From Dioszegia crocea (taxonomy: Eukaryota > Basidiomycota > Tremellomycetes > Tremellales > Bulleribasidiaceae), in assembly GCA_001600615.1 (NCBI GenBank), contig BCKK01000005.1, positions 372,001-436,000 of the forward strand: a stretch of 64,000 nt of DNA. Direction: 5' to 3'. Below are positions 47,501-58,955 of the stretch, piece after piece. The translations under genes and the position numbers were made by a program. Numbering within the stretch: the first letter of the stretch is position 1; each line of letters starts with the position of its first letter. Under the pieces are notes generated by a model. It had not been told where the DNA came from. It saw nothing but the letters and a program-made list of their open reading frames with translations, and did not search any database.

Positions 47501-50500
47501 TGTGCTCGACAAAGCGGCTGAGTGCGGGTAGAAGGCGAGTGAGAACGACCTGGGTGATAACCGCCCGATCCGGGCCAGACTCCGCTGGCACTACTTCTGC
47601 GTCCTCCTCCTCCTCCACCACCTCTCCAACGTCTACGACCGCCTGCGACTTCAAATCAAATTTGAAGTTGTCGATGATGGATGATACCGTACGAATGTAA
47701 AACTTCTGTTGAGCGGATTTACCGGTACCCAGGCGTAGGTAACGCATGATTGTTGCGCTATACCTGGACCACCTCAGAATCCCCGCCAGGGTTCCGATGG
47801 CGAGGATCGCCTCGTTTGTAAGATGATGATCGGTGACGTCGGTCGCACCGGTGATGTTGTGTTCGAGGAGAGGGACAAATATGGTCGAAACCGCCGATTC
47901 GCTGATTTGACCTTGTTCGCAAAGGTCCCGAAGACGGTGGATCGCCCTTGTGCGCCGGTGGACCTGAATGTGGGTCATGTTGGTGAAGAAGTTGACTTCT
48001 TCATCCCCGCTACCTAGAAGGGGCTGGAGATCCGCCATGACGGGTATCCCGGTACACGTCTTGACGGCGAATGAGAGCACAGTGAGGGTCTCATTACGGA
48101 CAAGTTCGAGCTTTGACCGTAAAGTCTGCTTGAGACTGGGTAAGACGACGAACAGGAAGGTATCGACCAGTTCGCCTTCTGTCGAATCACCAATGACCGA
48201 GAGGAACCGCTGGATGACACTAGATGCGCTAGTCCGGATAGACAGCTCGTCTGGTTCACGGATGAAGAAGAGGGAAGCTCGGATGAGCGGTAGCCATTGC
48301 CGGCGTGTAGTGTAGAGCTGATCAAGGGGTAATTCGTTGATCTCGCCGAATGCTGTGAGTCGCCGGTCAAAGTCCGGCTCCTCTAGCCTTCGTGCCGAGT
48401 ACGCGTTGATCTCCCCTACGACTCGTATCACATCCCGAATGGAGCTGTCCACCTGGGCGAAGACATCGAGTAGGGAGATGAGCGCTCGTCTCGAATTGGG
48501 GAAGAAAAGGATTTGCAAGAGGTTGCAGATTTGTTCGTAGTTCTGAGTGAAGAAGGTGGATTGGGGATCGGCAAAGTCGGGGGAGATCGCGAATAGCCGT
48601 TGGAGAGTAAGGAGGATGTTGAGTTTGGCTTTCTCCGATAGCTGTTTGGTAGGCTGGCGAAGCAGGGGACTGAGGAGTGTAGCGAGCTGCTGTGCTTGTT
48701 GACCATCGGTGACTATGGTGGACAAGCTGCTGAGGATACCGAGCAAGCGCCGCATGAGATCATCATTGCCTCCCGTTTTTAGATTGGGTACGAGCTGTAT
48801 GATGCTTTCAAGCAGCATCCGCATATTGGGGAGGAGGACGGTAGGGGACGCGGGTGGATCATCGTGAATGGGGGAAAGGAGAGACTCAATCACGTCAAAG
48901 ACCCGAGCGATAACCGCGGGTTTGACTTTGACGGCGACAAGACACGCGAACGTCTTTGGCAGCGTCCGGGAGTCGAGTGCGTTTAGGCTGGGCGCGGTCT
49001 GAGCAACAGCGGCGATCGCGGCGATGATCTCCAGTGTCCCGGATGGAGCTTGGGTGTTTTCAATCTCGAGCTTGTCTAGCCTGGGTGAGATGGCAGCTGC
49101 AAAAATCCCGGGTAGATAGTCGTTGAAGTCGAAATCGACCTTTGACCGGAGGAATTGGACGATCCGCTTGATACCGGTTGATCGGATATTCCGGAGAGGG
49201 GCAGAACCGTTCTCTGGCTCAATCTCATCCTCTCCGTCCTCTTCCTCTTCAACCACCATTGCCTCCTTGCCAATGACCGCCTGAGCATGACCGACAAGCT
49301 CAATGGTCGTCTTGAGCATCCGCGGCCAGTGGGCCTCGGTCTGCGGTCCGAGATACCGCAAGACGTCCTGCAAGAGGCTCAAGAAACCCAATTGCTGACG
49401 GCCAACTGCGTGACGTTCCGAATCGGCGGAGAGCTCGTCAAAAGGCTCAAGCATGAGATCCACAAGCGTTCCGAGCTCCTCAGAAGAGCACCCTGACATC
49501 GACGTCAACACCGCCTGTTTGCGTCCCGCCAACCCATGCGCACTCGTCCGTCCTCGCCTCGCAGTGATGATACCGTACAGTAAACGGATGGTGACAGGGA
49601 TAGCTTCGGCTCGGTGTAGAGGGTCGATAATGCCCATGTCTTGCCCGAGCTGGAAATGAACCAGCTCGTCCCGGAATTTCGACTCCTCCAGGAGAGCTTT
49701 GAGATTCGCCTGATAAAGGACCAGGCTAGGTGACTTGTACGTCAACAAGCAATCTAGAGCGAGCTTTTGGAGGTTGTTGTCTCCCTTGGCAAGAATGTTA
49801 AGGTAGACTTGTCGAAGTTCGTCCGTCCGGAAAGCGGCTTTGGGGTTGACAAACTTGGCCAAAAGTGTGAGGAAGTTGGCAGTGCGTTGTTGTCGCTGAC
49901 GGGTGGAGAGGGATTGGTCATCGCTATCGTCGTGGCCGGCGACTTCGAAGAACATGGGGATGAGAACTCGAGTGTGCTTCTCGGCGAGAGACACGATGCT
50001 GCCGAGGACAGCCAGCAATTGAGCCTCGTAGTTGAGCACATCGAGGCGATCATGGCTGATCTGGACCTTTTGATCAGTTACTTCCTGATTTCTCATTTCT
50101 TAACTTACCTTGATCTCGTCTTCGTCCAAAAGAGCCACATCGGAGCTACCCGCCAAAGCCGTCGTAACGGCAGCATTCTGCCGTTCCAGGTTAGGGCACC
50201 GGAATTCCGCCTCATCCTCCTCATCCTGGACCACCCGGCCTTCCTGACTGGAACCAGCCGAACGAGCCCAATCCGGCACCGCGGTGTCGAAATCAGGCAA
50301 TGACAAGGCTGAAGCTGAATGTGTTCTCTGCAATTCCTGCCAGACCAAGTCCCAGATCGCCTCTCCCCGATTTGACGCCAACTGGGAGAACCACTTGATT
50401 GTCTCGGGATAGACCGGGCGGTAGTTGACTTTGAGTTGGGCGAGGAGATATCGTAATGCGAGGAAGAATGTCTGCTGCATCTCCTCACTGGTCTCAACGG

Positions 50501-52766
50501 GTAGAGCCAGGAGAAGTCGACCGAGTCGAGCGATTTCTGTAGGCTTTTCGCGCGAGTTCCGGAGGGACATCTCGGCATTTTCGACTTTCAGACAGCTAGC
50601 CCACACGTCGGCCGGTGTGGTATGTTCGGAAGACTCGTCCGAGGGAGATCCGGAAGCCGCAGCTAAGATGCGGAGTGAGGATCGACGCAGGACCGAGTCG
50701 GCCGAAAGAAGATTGGTTTCGAACTTGCCGGCATTCAATGCGCTGCTGATTAGCGCTGAACAAGAATCTTGAAACTCACTGCTTGGTTTCAAGAGGCATC
50801 TCCAAGATGGGAGCCAATTGCTCCATGACCTCCCTACTCCAACTCCAAACATCCACGAGTTCTGCAGCAGGCTTTTCACTTAGAACCGCCAACCTCAATC
50901 GCTCGCCGACCGCAGTGTGCGACACCTCATCGACACATCGTAGCACGGCGGCCAGCAGATGGGCATCATTCCATACGCCCGCCTCCATCCATTCCGCCTG
51001 AGTCAACCGAGATTGCAAGCTGTGCTTGATGATATTGGCGAGGTAGGGTTCAAAGGTCACATGGTCGCCTAGAGCGGGTACGAGGTGCAGGACCTGGCCC
51101 AACAGCCGCCTATCGTCCATCGACACGACCGATAATGACAAACGCTGAAGGAGGGATGTGATGTTGGTAGTCATAGTCGTTCGCCATCGTCCGCCTTGTA
51201 CATTGGAAAGGCCAGAGGCGAGATAGCCGTAGTCTCGAAGCGTGTTGAGAAGCAATATCGTGGCGAGGGGATCTACGCTTAGTGCATCTGTAGTCGACCT
51301 ATAATTAGCTTGAATTTTGGTCACACTCACCTAGCAATATGCGGCAATAGGAATTGCTCAACACCAGGCCATTTCAGCACGACGAGGGCAGTGGCAAATT
51401 CGAATGCGTCGCTATTTGACTGCTGGGTCAGCTGGGATCTTAGCATTCACTCACAAGACTCTTCCAGATCTTCTCGATCAACATGACACCTGGACTGAGC
51501 CATTGCTCGAGCTTGCTCGCCATCAAGACCGCAATGACTGTTCGCAGATACGCCTTTGCCCATGCCTGAGCCATGCCCTCATCGTCGGCCGCCAATCCCT
51601 GGGCTAGGGATAACAATTTCTGCATAGTCGGCTTGAGCAGAGTTTCGGGGTATCGCTTCCCTTTCCGAGTAAAGAGGAGAGTTGAGAGGAGCGCAAAGAT
51701 ATGGATTTGAGCGGCAGCGAGCGGGGTACGGGAGGAGGAGGTAGATGATGGCTGATCTAGGCGATCGAGGAGATTTTGTATTACTGGGCCCAGGTTCGTG
51801 GATGAGCAGTGGTGGCAGACCGAGGTGATGACCAAAATCATCGTCTCGTCCTTACTTGCCGTAGGATTGTCACGCAAGTCGTCCAGCAGAGTGTCAAGGA
51901 TAGGAATTGCCCTAGAATGCAATTGTTTCGGTCCGCCCTTGACACTGTGCGCCCAGACAGCTTCCATCCCCTGATGATCCTCTTCCAACATGATACCTAT
52001 CAGCCGCCTCAGTCCTTCTCCTCGTGCTTTACGAATGATAGCAACCCAAGCATCCGCTACACATCGCCTGACATATCGCTTGTTGTCCTTCGGGCGGAGG
52101 TAAGGGGTGATTTCTGACCAAGTTTGCCGAAGCAGCTGATCGGCTTCAGGCTTGAGAATGGTCCCTGCGACCTGTCGCAATACCTCCGACAGCGTCGAAA
52201 AGCTCTTTTCGATGAGTCTCGGCTCTAAAGCGCGCAATTTGCCGGTCCGAAGAAGATCCTTCGCTGTTGATGGGAGGAAAGGTGCAGCTTCGCCCAGGCA
52301 GGTGGCGTATAGTGCTTGAACAAGGGAGAGGGCTGAGTCCAGACCCGAGTTCAGATGGTCTTGGCCATCTTTCAGGTTGGCGAAGAAGGCGGAAAATATG
52401 TCAGAGATCGGTTGGAGGTTGAGCAGGGTAATAGGAAGAGTTGGTGTGAGAGGATAGAGATCCCGTGATAGCTTCTGGTAGGGCAGAGTGAGTTCGTGCA
52501 GACCCAGCCGGGCGAGCTCCGAGGTGAAGGGAGTCTATCTATCAATCCTGAAGGTGTGTGGCTCTGTTGTCATGACTTACAGCATGACCCTCTTCCTCTT
52601 CAAATTCTGCATCTCCCCATCCGACTGCCTTTCCTTTCCCCTTGTTGACGGAGATATCTTTTAATTTCGCATTATACGAAGCGTACTGAGTGATCAGCTT
52701 GATACCAGCGCCCACTATGAGCTATATGCTACTCACCTTGAAGCGCTTAGCTGGTGGCTCCGACAT
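44537..52766 (-). CDS. UTP20: Small-subunit processome component Utp20 (DRIM)
   Basis: Giant helical-repeat protein of the 90S pre-ribosome/SSU processome, needed in the nucleolus for 18S rRNA maturation. It starts at ATG 52766 (MSEPPAKRFK) and ends at 44537 after a basic tail; roughly 2,600 residues in several exons, one of which is about 4.8 kb (45306-50053 region) without introns. The N-terminal block SEITPYLRPKDNKRYVRRC, then ADAWVAIIRKARGEGLRRLI, and the middle YEAQLLAVLGSIVSLAEKHT with RVLIPMFFEV fit Utp20. HEAT-like helices follow throughout. The C-terminus has KTEWTRPVTSIFRFFAG, WESLRKKVRETREGRREEKN, then AVADPQAWADRKGKR and a Lys/Arg-rich nucleolar tail. Size plus these blocks distinguish it from Utp10/HEATR1 and TTI/TOR-type HEAT proteins. 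Confidence 0.9.
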
Positions 52767-53049
52767 GATGTCTATGGTGAATAGTGATGGTGGCCAAAAC
52801 AGACCAAATCTGCAGGTTTGTCTGTAGGGCGGAATTTATCTCTCGTAACCTCCACTTTCCCACGCTTGCCCACCGTGCAATCTCCTGATGCAGTAATTTT
52901 CTCCTCTCTGATCTCTGAAGTCCAGTGATCCAGTGACCATACATCATATGTACATGAATGACTTAAATACACAGAAGCGCATCTATAAGTGTACAGTGTA
53001 TACCTAGGCTCAGTCGATATAGCCGACATTTGCCCTCCGTCCGAATTCT

Positions 53050-54198
53050 CTACCCATTGACATTTCCCCTGTCTCCTTTTGCCTCCACATCTTCCCTGCC
53101 TGAATCCGATACGGCAGCCTGGTTCCTCTTGTCGTAAGGCACAAACAAGTGCTTAGGAACAGTGATGAGCCAGATCGTCCGCAAGAGACAAAGGAGCGCG
53201 ATGGCTTCGGGAGTGTAGGACATCAGATATTCAGCGAGGAGTTCAGATTGGTTGAGGCCGTTCGGACCATACTGATCCAGGTGAGCCTGGTACTGCTGAT
53301 AGGCAAAAGCTCACTCACATTTGAAGGGAGATAGTAGCTGAACTTCCAGTCGGCAGAGCTGATCACTCCGTAAGCTCCGCGGAGTAAGAGGAAAGGAGCC
53401 GAAGCGGCCATCCACCATAAAGGCGTTCTGGATTTGCCCTTTCGGCCAGCTCGGCGGACGACGAAGAGCAAGGCTGCGTATGCGGCGAAGATGGCAGCGA
53501 GGAAGAGAGCCTGTCCGATGATGCGAAGTTTCTGGCCTGTGTGGACGCGGGGGATGGTTGTAGGGTCACCAAGGAGTTGCTCGACCGTCGCGTGTGCCAA
53601 CCCTCCTGATATCATGGAGCCTACTTTGTCAGCTTGGCACGGGTTGCCTTGGCTATAAGTAAGTAGCTGAGACTGAAACTCACCGCCCACTACCAGGAGT
53701 ACGTTCGCTGGCACGAGACCTGTTCTCGTCAGCTTGATCAATGCGGCAAGTTCAGCCAACTCACTCCATTCGAACCAGAACGCGATATGGGTGAACCTGT
53801 GCAGGCATCGGTTGCGACCCTCAGGTATGTCAGGATAGAAGACAGAGGTTCCGATGAACTCCTTCTCGTACCCGACAATACTGAAGAGGATGGCAACGAC
53901 CAGCGCAAAGTAGCCTTGGAGATCAGCTCGGCAGTAAGAGTACTGGGGATGTTGTCTCACCTTCCGCTCCGAGTATCAAACTCGCGACGAGCCAGTCGAA
54001 GTCATCATACAGATGAATAGCCCATCCGAGTGTGGCAATATTGGCGGCGAAACGAATGAGGGCAAAGGTGAATACGCCGAAGATGTATCGCTTGGCTCGT
54101 CGTGTAAACAAGCAGTAGATGATGAAGGCGAGAGCGAAAGCGTAGAAGACGAGAAAAACGATGGCGGCTGCACCTTGACGGGGATCTTTCATGGCCAT
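53050..54198 (-). CDS. Seven-helix membrane protein, fungal DUF7702-like
   Basis: Start MAMKDPRQGAAAIVFLVFYA at 54198, stop 53050; seven or so short exons. Hydrophobic segments in order: FLVFYAFALAFIIYCLF, YIFGVFTFALIRFAANIATL, WLVASLILGAEG, FALVVAILFSIVGY, LVPANVLLVVGG, ALFLAAIFAAYAALLFVV, WWMAASAPFLLLRGAYGVIS and ALLCLLRTIWLITVPK. The AYGVISSADWKFSYYLPS loop and a final cytosolic tail (KHLFVPYDKRNQAAVSDSG) resemble fungal DUF7702 proteins as I remember them. Function unknown; receptor- or exporter-like topology. RTA1-type lipid exporters are an alternative family. Confidence 0.6.
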
Positions 54199-54706
54199 GA
54201 TGTTGAGTGATGGGCTGTTGAGCTTGTCTTGTGAGGTAGGATCAGCTGGGGATTTCTGAAAGGTTGGCTGATCCGCGACGGCATACCTTTATACTCCGCG
54301 CGGAGGTCCCACGTGCAAACATATGTGTTACACCGCTATCGGTATGAGTCCTATCCTCCGTCTCCGTCTTCCTAGAATAGAGAGTCCCTGTGCATGAATG
54401 GCAAGTCTCAGTTGAGATATATATTGATAGGCACTGATGGTATGCATGCGATGCAAAAGCTGTACAAGATGGGCATAAATAAAGACTAGAATTAAAGGTC
54501 CGGGCGGCCTCGGCTCCCATCCCCGCACCCTCACCGCACCCCGGCTCCGCTGCCGGGCCCGGTCATCGCCGCCTGGCAGGTCACGTGCAGCAACAGCTGG
54601 AGCCCCGCTTTCCTTATGTGGATGCCACCATCACCGCGTCCCGTCATCCAGCGACCCTTCGTTCTACATATCTCCCCCTCTGCCTCTCCATGTCAACATC
54701 CAAGAG
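54199..54706. promoter_or_regulatory. Divergent promoter region of the seven-helix gene and RAD18
   Basis: 508 bp with two CACGTG E-boxes (54310-54315 and 54582-54587) and a perfect 12-bp palindrome CTCCGCGCGGAG (54294-54305) beside the first E-box. The region 54500-54570 is strongly C/G-rich. Confidence 0.45.
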
Positions 54707-56074
54707 ATGGACCTCAATCACCCCCTCTTAGCGGCCATAGGCGACGATCCTGTACCGTTCCCTGAAAAGCAAACACAGCTACGTCGATTAGATCGCGCGC
54801 TATATTGCCAAATCTGTAAAGAATTCTACGTTGGCCCCGTCTCTATAGCGTGTGGACACTCATTCTGCTCCCAAGTACGTACTGGCTGGAGACAAGATCT
54901 ATGTCGCAGATCACGCCTCCTCGCTGACGTGTCAGTGTATCCGCTCATCGCTCGATACTTTGAAGAAATGCCCAACATGTGGCGAGACAGCTGGGGAAGG
55001 AAGTATCCGGCGGAATAGGGCGTTGGAGGAAATTGTTGATTCATGGGAAGAGGCGAGGTGAGTCTTTGTTGACTATCTAACAATTGATGAAATCTGACTT
55101 CACTAGAGCTGTGATGATCACCCTTTCACAACCCCAAGCATCTGCGCCGTCATCTCGAAAACGACCGCCGGCGGCTCCTCTACGCGCTGGTCCAAGTGGA
55201 TCGAACGGTAGTGTCAAAAGACTAAAAGTTGGAGAATCGGGACCAAGCCGGAGTCAGAGTCCCGTGAAGCGGTCTGGAGAGTCGAGTGATACAGGTGTGA
55301 TCGAGATAACGAGCTCGGCGGAAGTGGAAGAAGGGGAAGGTGAAGATGATGACGAGCCGGTGATCTTATCAGAGAATGGTGAGCTGATAGACCTCCTGTT
55401 ATCACTCAACAACTGATTGTTCAGACGAGGGTCAATGTCCTATTTGCTCAGCAAAATTGGCCATAGCAGCTATCCCTCTACACATTGACCGAGGGTGTCC
55501 ACCTCCAAAGAAGCCCAGTAATGGGAGCGGGACGGGGACAGGGAACCAAAAGGCGGATTGGAAGAAGGTCTTCGGCGGCGTATCGACTACGAAGGGTAAA
55601 GAGAAAGAGTAAGTGGGAGGAAGATGAAATCTCGTCCCATCAGGCATTTGTGGCTGACATCATAGGGCACCAATGAAACGTATAACGAAGCCAAACTACC
55701 ACCTCGCCACTCCCGCCGAGCTCCGAGCCATCCTCTCAACCCACGCCCTACCTACCACAGGCGACAAACCGACCCTAGAGTCCCGCGTGCAAGAATGGAT
55801 TCTCCTCTACAATGCCAACCTCGATACCTCACATTCTAAATCCCTCCCAGCACTTCGAGCTCGGTTAAACGAAATCGAAACGAGCAAGAAGAGAGATAAA
55901 GAGAAGGGCAAAGATGCGCTGGGTGAACAGCTGGCATCCAGGGAGGGAACGGCGAAGTATGTCAAGGAGCGAGCGGGGGAGTTTGAACGGCTCAGGAAGG
56001 ATATTCTGGCGAGGAAGGAAAAGAAGTCTGAGGAGGGGAAGGGTCAGGCTGGGGAACCGATCGAGATTGAGTAA
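54707..56074 (+). CDS. RAD18: Postreplication repair E3 ubiquitin ligase Rad18
   Basis: RING E3 that, with Rad6, mono-ubiquitinates PCNA at stalled forks. Five exons, about 390 residues. The RING domain sits near the N-terminus: LDRALYCQICKEFYVGPV, SIACGHSFCSQCIRSS and KKCPTCGE. A Ser/Pro-rich linker with a nuclear-localisation-like SVKRLKVGE follows, then a UBZ4-type finger (GQCPICSAKLAIAAIPLHID, RGC) and a SAP domain (TKPNYHLATPAELRAILSTH, then LPTTGDKPTLESRVQEWI). The C-terminal helical part carries the Rad6-binding-like region (SKSLPALRARLNEIETSK). RING + UBZ + SAP order is diagnostic. The upstream region carries two E-boxes. Confidence 0.96.
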
Positions 56075-56681
56075 ACCGGTGGGGAAGGGAGTCAGCGAGT
56101 GTGCTGCAAGGGGAGACCGGGGACAGGATCATGGCGGTCGCCCGTGACAGCAATTCTATGTTCGCCCAGTCCAGTAAACGACGCCATCAACATGTCAAGT
56201 AAGAGTAGATCATCGTCATCATCATCATATGTTTGTATATATCAGCTGTAGCGCATCATACAACGACAGCTTCAAATTCATCATGCGATGCGTTTAAATC
56301 CAAGTCCCCAGCCTCAGAGCCTAAACCCAGGAACCTGTTCGTTTTATGAGGCGTGAGGAAGTCTGCCTTCAAGGCTTTGTGACTCCAATCTTTGCTGCCC
56401 TATATACATTAGCACTTTTTCGACCTATCTCGACCACGTAGCATGCCCGAACGGGACCAGTCCGCACGGACCATTTACACCACATCGAGTGTCGAGAGGG
56501 TGTGGGGGATCCTATCCAAGGCGGGGACTGTGTGTCCCAGGTTAGATAGCTCTCTTGAGCACACCAATCCCAGAACACTCCCTACACGCACAATCCCAAA
56601 CCACTCCCACTCATAAACTCCCAGGCGTCAAACGCCCACACTCCGGAACTGCGGATCCAGACTCCCAGCAAGTTGCACAAA

Positions 56682-56712
56682 CGAGACCTCGGTCTCGCGT
56701 GGTCACCTTTTT
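56682..56712 (+). repeat. Palindrome + CGTGGTCACC element, copy 1
   Basis: CGAGACC-TC-GGTCTCG (7-bp arms) running straight into CGTGGTCACCTTTTTG. A second copy with an unrelated palindrome but the same downstream text lies about 825 bp away in the same orientation. Confidence 0.6.
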
Positions 56713-57389
56713 GCATCCTGTCCGTGGATTTTGCGCGTGATCGAGGGCGATAGGGCTTGCGCACCAAACGACAGCAGGAATCGCATTGCACAAGCTTCTG
56801 ACGTCGAACGTACCACCGAATGCAAACATGTCAGCCCTTGGTGTACTAGCCCCCCGACAACTGCTGACCCTCGGCCTTCCAAGTTTTAAGCGGTTGTCAA
56901 GAATCGATTGCAGATCAGTTCAATGAGTCGAGTAGTACGGTGTCGCAGTCTTGATCTTAGCGGACGTTTTGATCCACCCTTTATCAGTCGATAAAGATGA
57001 GTCGAACGATCCAATTCTGACGCTCGATGATTCAGCATCCTAAGACTGGCGTGGCTCGTCCAGAGTTGATTGGGAGGATTGTGCTGTGATCAGTCTGAGA
57101 GGTGACCCTTAGCTCCCATATGTTTCTTGGTCTCGGGGCGCAGTGTCAGATTTCACTCTGAAGTCGATATTACGCTATCCGGCGGATCCACTATGCTAAA
57201 CATCAGGCTGAAGCACGATGCTGTGGCAGCTACCGTATTATAAGCACTTAGTTTCCAGGTACTCTGACCACGTAGCGTTGTCATAATCGTACTACAGTGC
57301 ACGGACCCTGTCCGTTGCAGATCGATTACGCCTTTCGGGATACTCTCTCGTTTCCGAACACGCTGAAGTCTGATTGCTTTCCGAAGAAT

Positions 57390-57476
57390 CCCGCTGTTTC
57401 CCGATATCCCGCTGGTTCCGATTTCTCGCTGGTTTCGATATCTCGCTGGTTTCCGATTTCTCGCTGTTTGCGGTTC
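57390..57476 (+). repeat. 17-18-bp minisatellite, five imperfect units
   Basis: Units: TCCCGCTGTTTCCCGATA, TCCCGCTGGTTCCGATT, TCTCGCTGGTTTCGATA, TCTCGCTGGTTTCCGATT, TCTCGCTGTTTGCGGTT. Each carries a TCYCGCTGKTT core. It is not coding: the overlapping frames show no protein signal. Confidence 0.88.
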
Positions 57477-57506
57477 AACGTCGCGCTGGATACAGTTAGC
57501 ACCCGA

Positions 57507-57540
57507 AAGACTGCAGTCTTCGCGTGGTCACCCTTTTTGG
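57507..57540 (+). repeat. Palindrome + CGTGGTCACC element, copy 2
   Basis: AAGACTGCAGTCTT (perfect 14-bp palindrome) followed by CGCGTGGTCACCCTTTTTGG. It ends about 30 bp from the 3' end of the methyltransferase gene, in what is probably its 3' UTR. Confidence 0.6.
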
Positions 57541-57572
57541 AATAGTAGACGACCAAGTGATTAAAGTATCCA

Positions 57573-58793
57573 TCACTGTCGATCTTCCTTCTGCCCCGCA
57601 CGCCTCGCTCGTACAGCCAAGAGTTTCCAGCCATCCCCATCCGCTGCACGATCAACGATTCTCCCGACATACGCCCACATCCCACCTCTATCTCGCAGAT
57701 TCTTAGCGAATCCAGGCCACACAGCCGAACTCCAGTCTTCTACAGCGATGTCTCCAAACCCCAGCGATTCGAGTCCCGCCTTGTACTCCGCAAGGCTTCT
57801 GGAATAGGAGGTAAGGTTGGGCAATGGGACCGAAAATGCAGCGGAAAGTATTCGCGCGACGAAAGGATTGAGTCCAGCTGCTGGTGGTAGGAGATCGGTG
57901 TAAGCGATGACACCGCCGGGAGCGAGGGACTTCTGTGCGATGGAGAGGAACGAATGGAGGGAAGGGGGAAAGTGGTAGATCGCGTCGAGGATGTAGATGA
58001 GGTTATAGCCGGTGGGTGAATCGACATCAGCTGAGCCAGTGGGTGGATTGACATCAGCTGAAAGAAGTGCGGTTGATTCTTCTTCCAGCTCCTCATCCTC
58101 GTATCCATCCTCGTAGTCTCCCGTCGCACTGCCCGTTCGGCCAGCTGAATGACCCAAGAAGCCCCGCATGGGATTCAATGGATGTGATTGGTCGTCCACC
58201 TTGCCAAGTTGCGGCACAGCTGACCCAGTGTAGAAAGTCACGGGAGTGTTGATGGTGTTGTTGACCTTGTAAGAGAACACAAGAGAGCGCGCGCGGGCCG
58301 TATCAGAGGGGATGGAAGCGAGAGCGTCTAGGCGGTCCGGAAGTGGGTTTGAAGCGAGATGTAAAACTGGATCTCATCAGTGACCGGGCCTGATTCGGAG
58401 CAACGAGACACACGAAGAGATTCTCCAGATCCATGCGCTACGTCTGAGAGTATCAGCGATGTCAGGAGCCTCTTGGATTTAGCTCACCTAGCACAGAGCC
58501 GCCCGCAGGCGCGTTCGCAAATTCCAGCAACTTCCTGGCGAGTTGATCATTCGCGTCGGAGAAGTCTTCCGTTCCCTGAATCATCAGCGCCCGGAACCGG
58601 TCCGGCATCAACTCAAGCTCACCTCCCAGTGCCCCATGTTGAACCATCTTCGGCTTCTACCGTTCGGAGCAGGGGTGTTGAGAGATATCGGGTCAACCCA
58701 CGCGTACGTTTCTTTGTACGATGGTGGTAGGACCGAAAACATGACGAAAGCGATCGCTGGGACCACTGCCAGTAAGGTGAGTAGGCGTGGCAT
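57573..58793 (-). CDS. Membrane-anchored SAM-dependent methyltransferase
   Basis: Start ATG 58793, stop 57573, four exons, about 360 residues. The N-terminus is a signal anchor (RLLTLLAVVPAIAFVMFSVL). RRWFNMGHWEGTEDFSDAND then precedes the SAM-binding motif I, LDVAHGSGESLLLHLA (GxG form). The middle has an acidic insert (YEDGYEDEELEEEST) containing a short duplicated peptide. Later motifs are YNLIYILDAIYHFPPSLHSF (motif II/post-II) and LAPGGVIAYTDLLPPAAGL (motif III). The small-molecule methyltransferase fold is clear; the substrate is not. The intron after GESL uses one of two overlapping GTGTGT donors; the upstream one restores the motif. Divergent from the SLP phosphatase across 162 bp. 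Confidence 0.8.
58009..58062. repeat. 27-bp tandem duplication inside the methyltransferase gene
   Basis: CCGGTGGGTGAATCGACATC... and CCAGTGGGTGGATTGACATC..., each 27 bp, in frame. They encode the repeated SADVxxPTG peptide in the acidic insert, so the insert grew by an in-frame duplication. Confidence 0.85.
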
Positions 58794-58955
58794 CTCGATC
58801 AATCACTCCGAGGTCAGCTATAGGGATTTGATAAGGATACAGTCAAGAGGAGAAACGGAGAACACCTTTGGGCAATGTTGCCCGCGGCGAACACGCGTTT
58901 GAGATGTGACACGTGACATCTACCCTCCCAGTCCAATTTTGGTTCAACTTTCAAG

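Larger units (their letters stand above)
56075..57572. other. Intergenic region with small repeats, no gene seen
   Basis: About 1.5 kb between RAD18 and the methyltransferase 3' end. It holds a short CAT/ATC microsatellite (TCATCGTCATCATCATCATA near 56210), two copies of a palindrome-plus-CGTGGTCACC element, and a 17-bp minisatellite. No reading frame resembles a protein. Confidence 0.6.
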
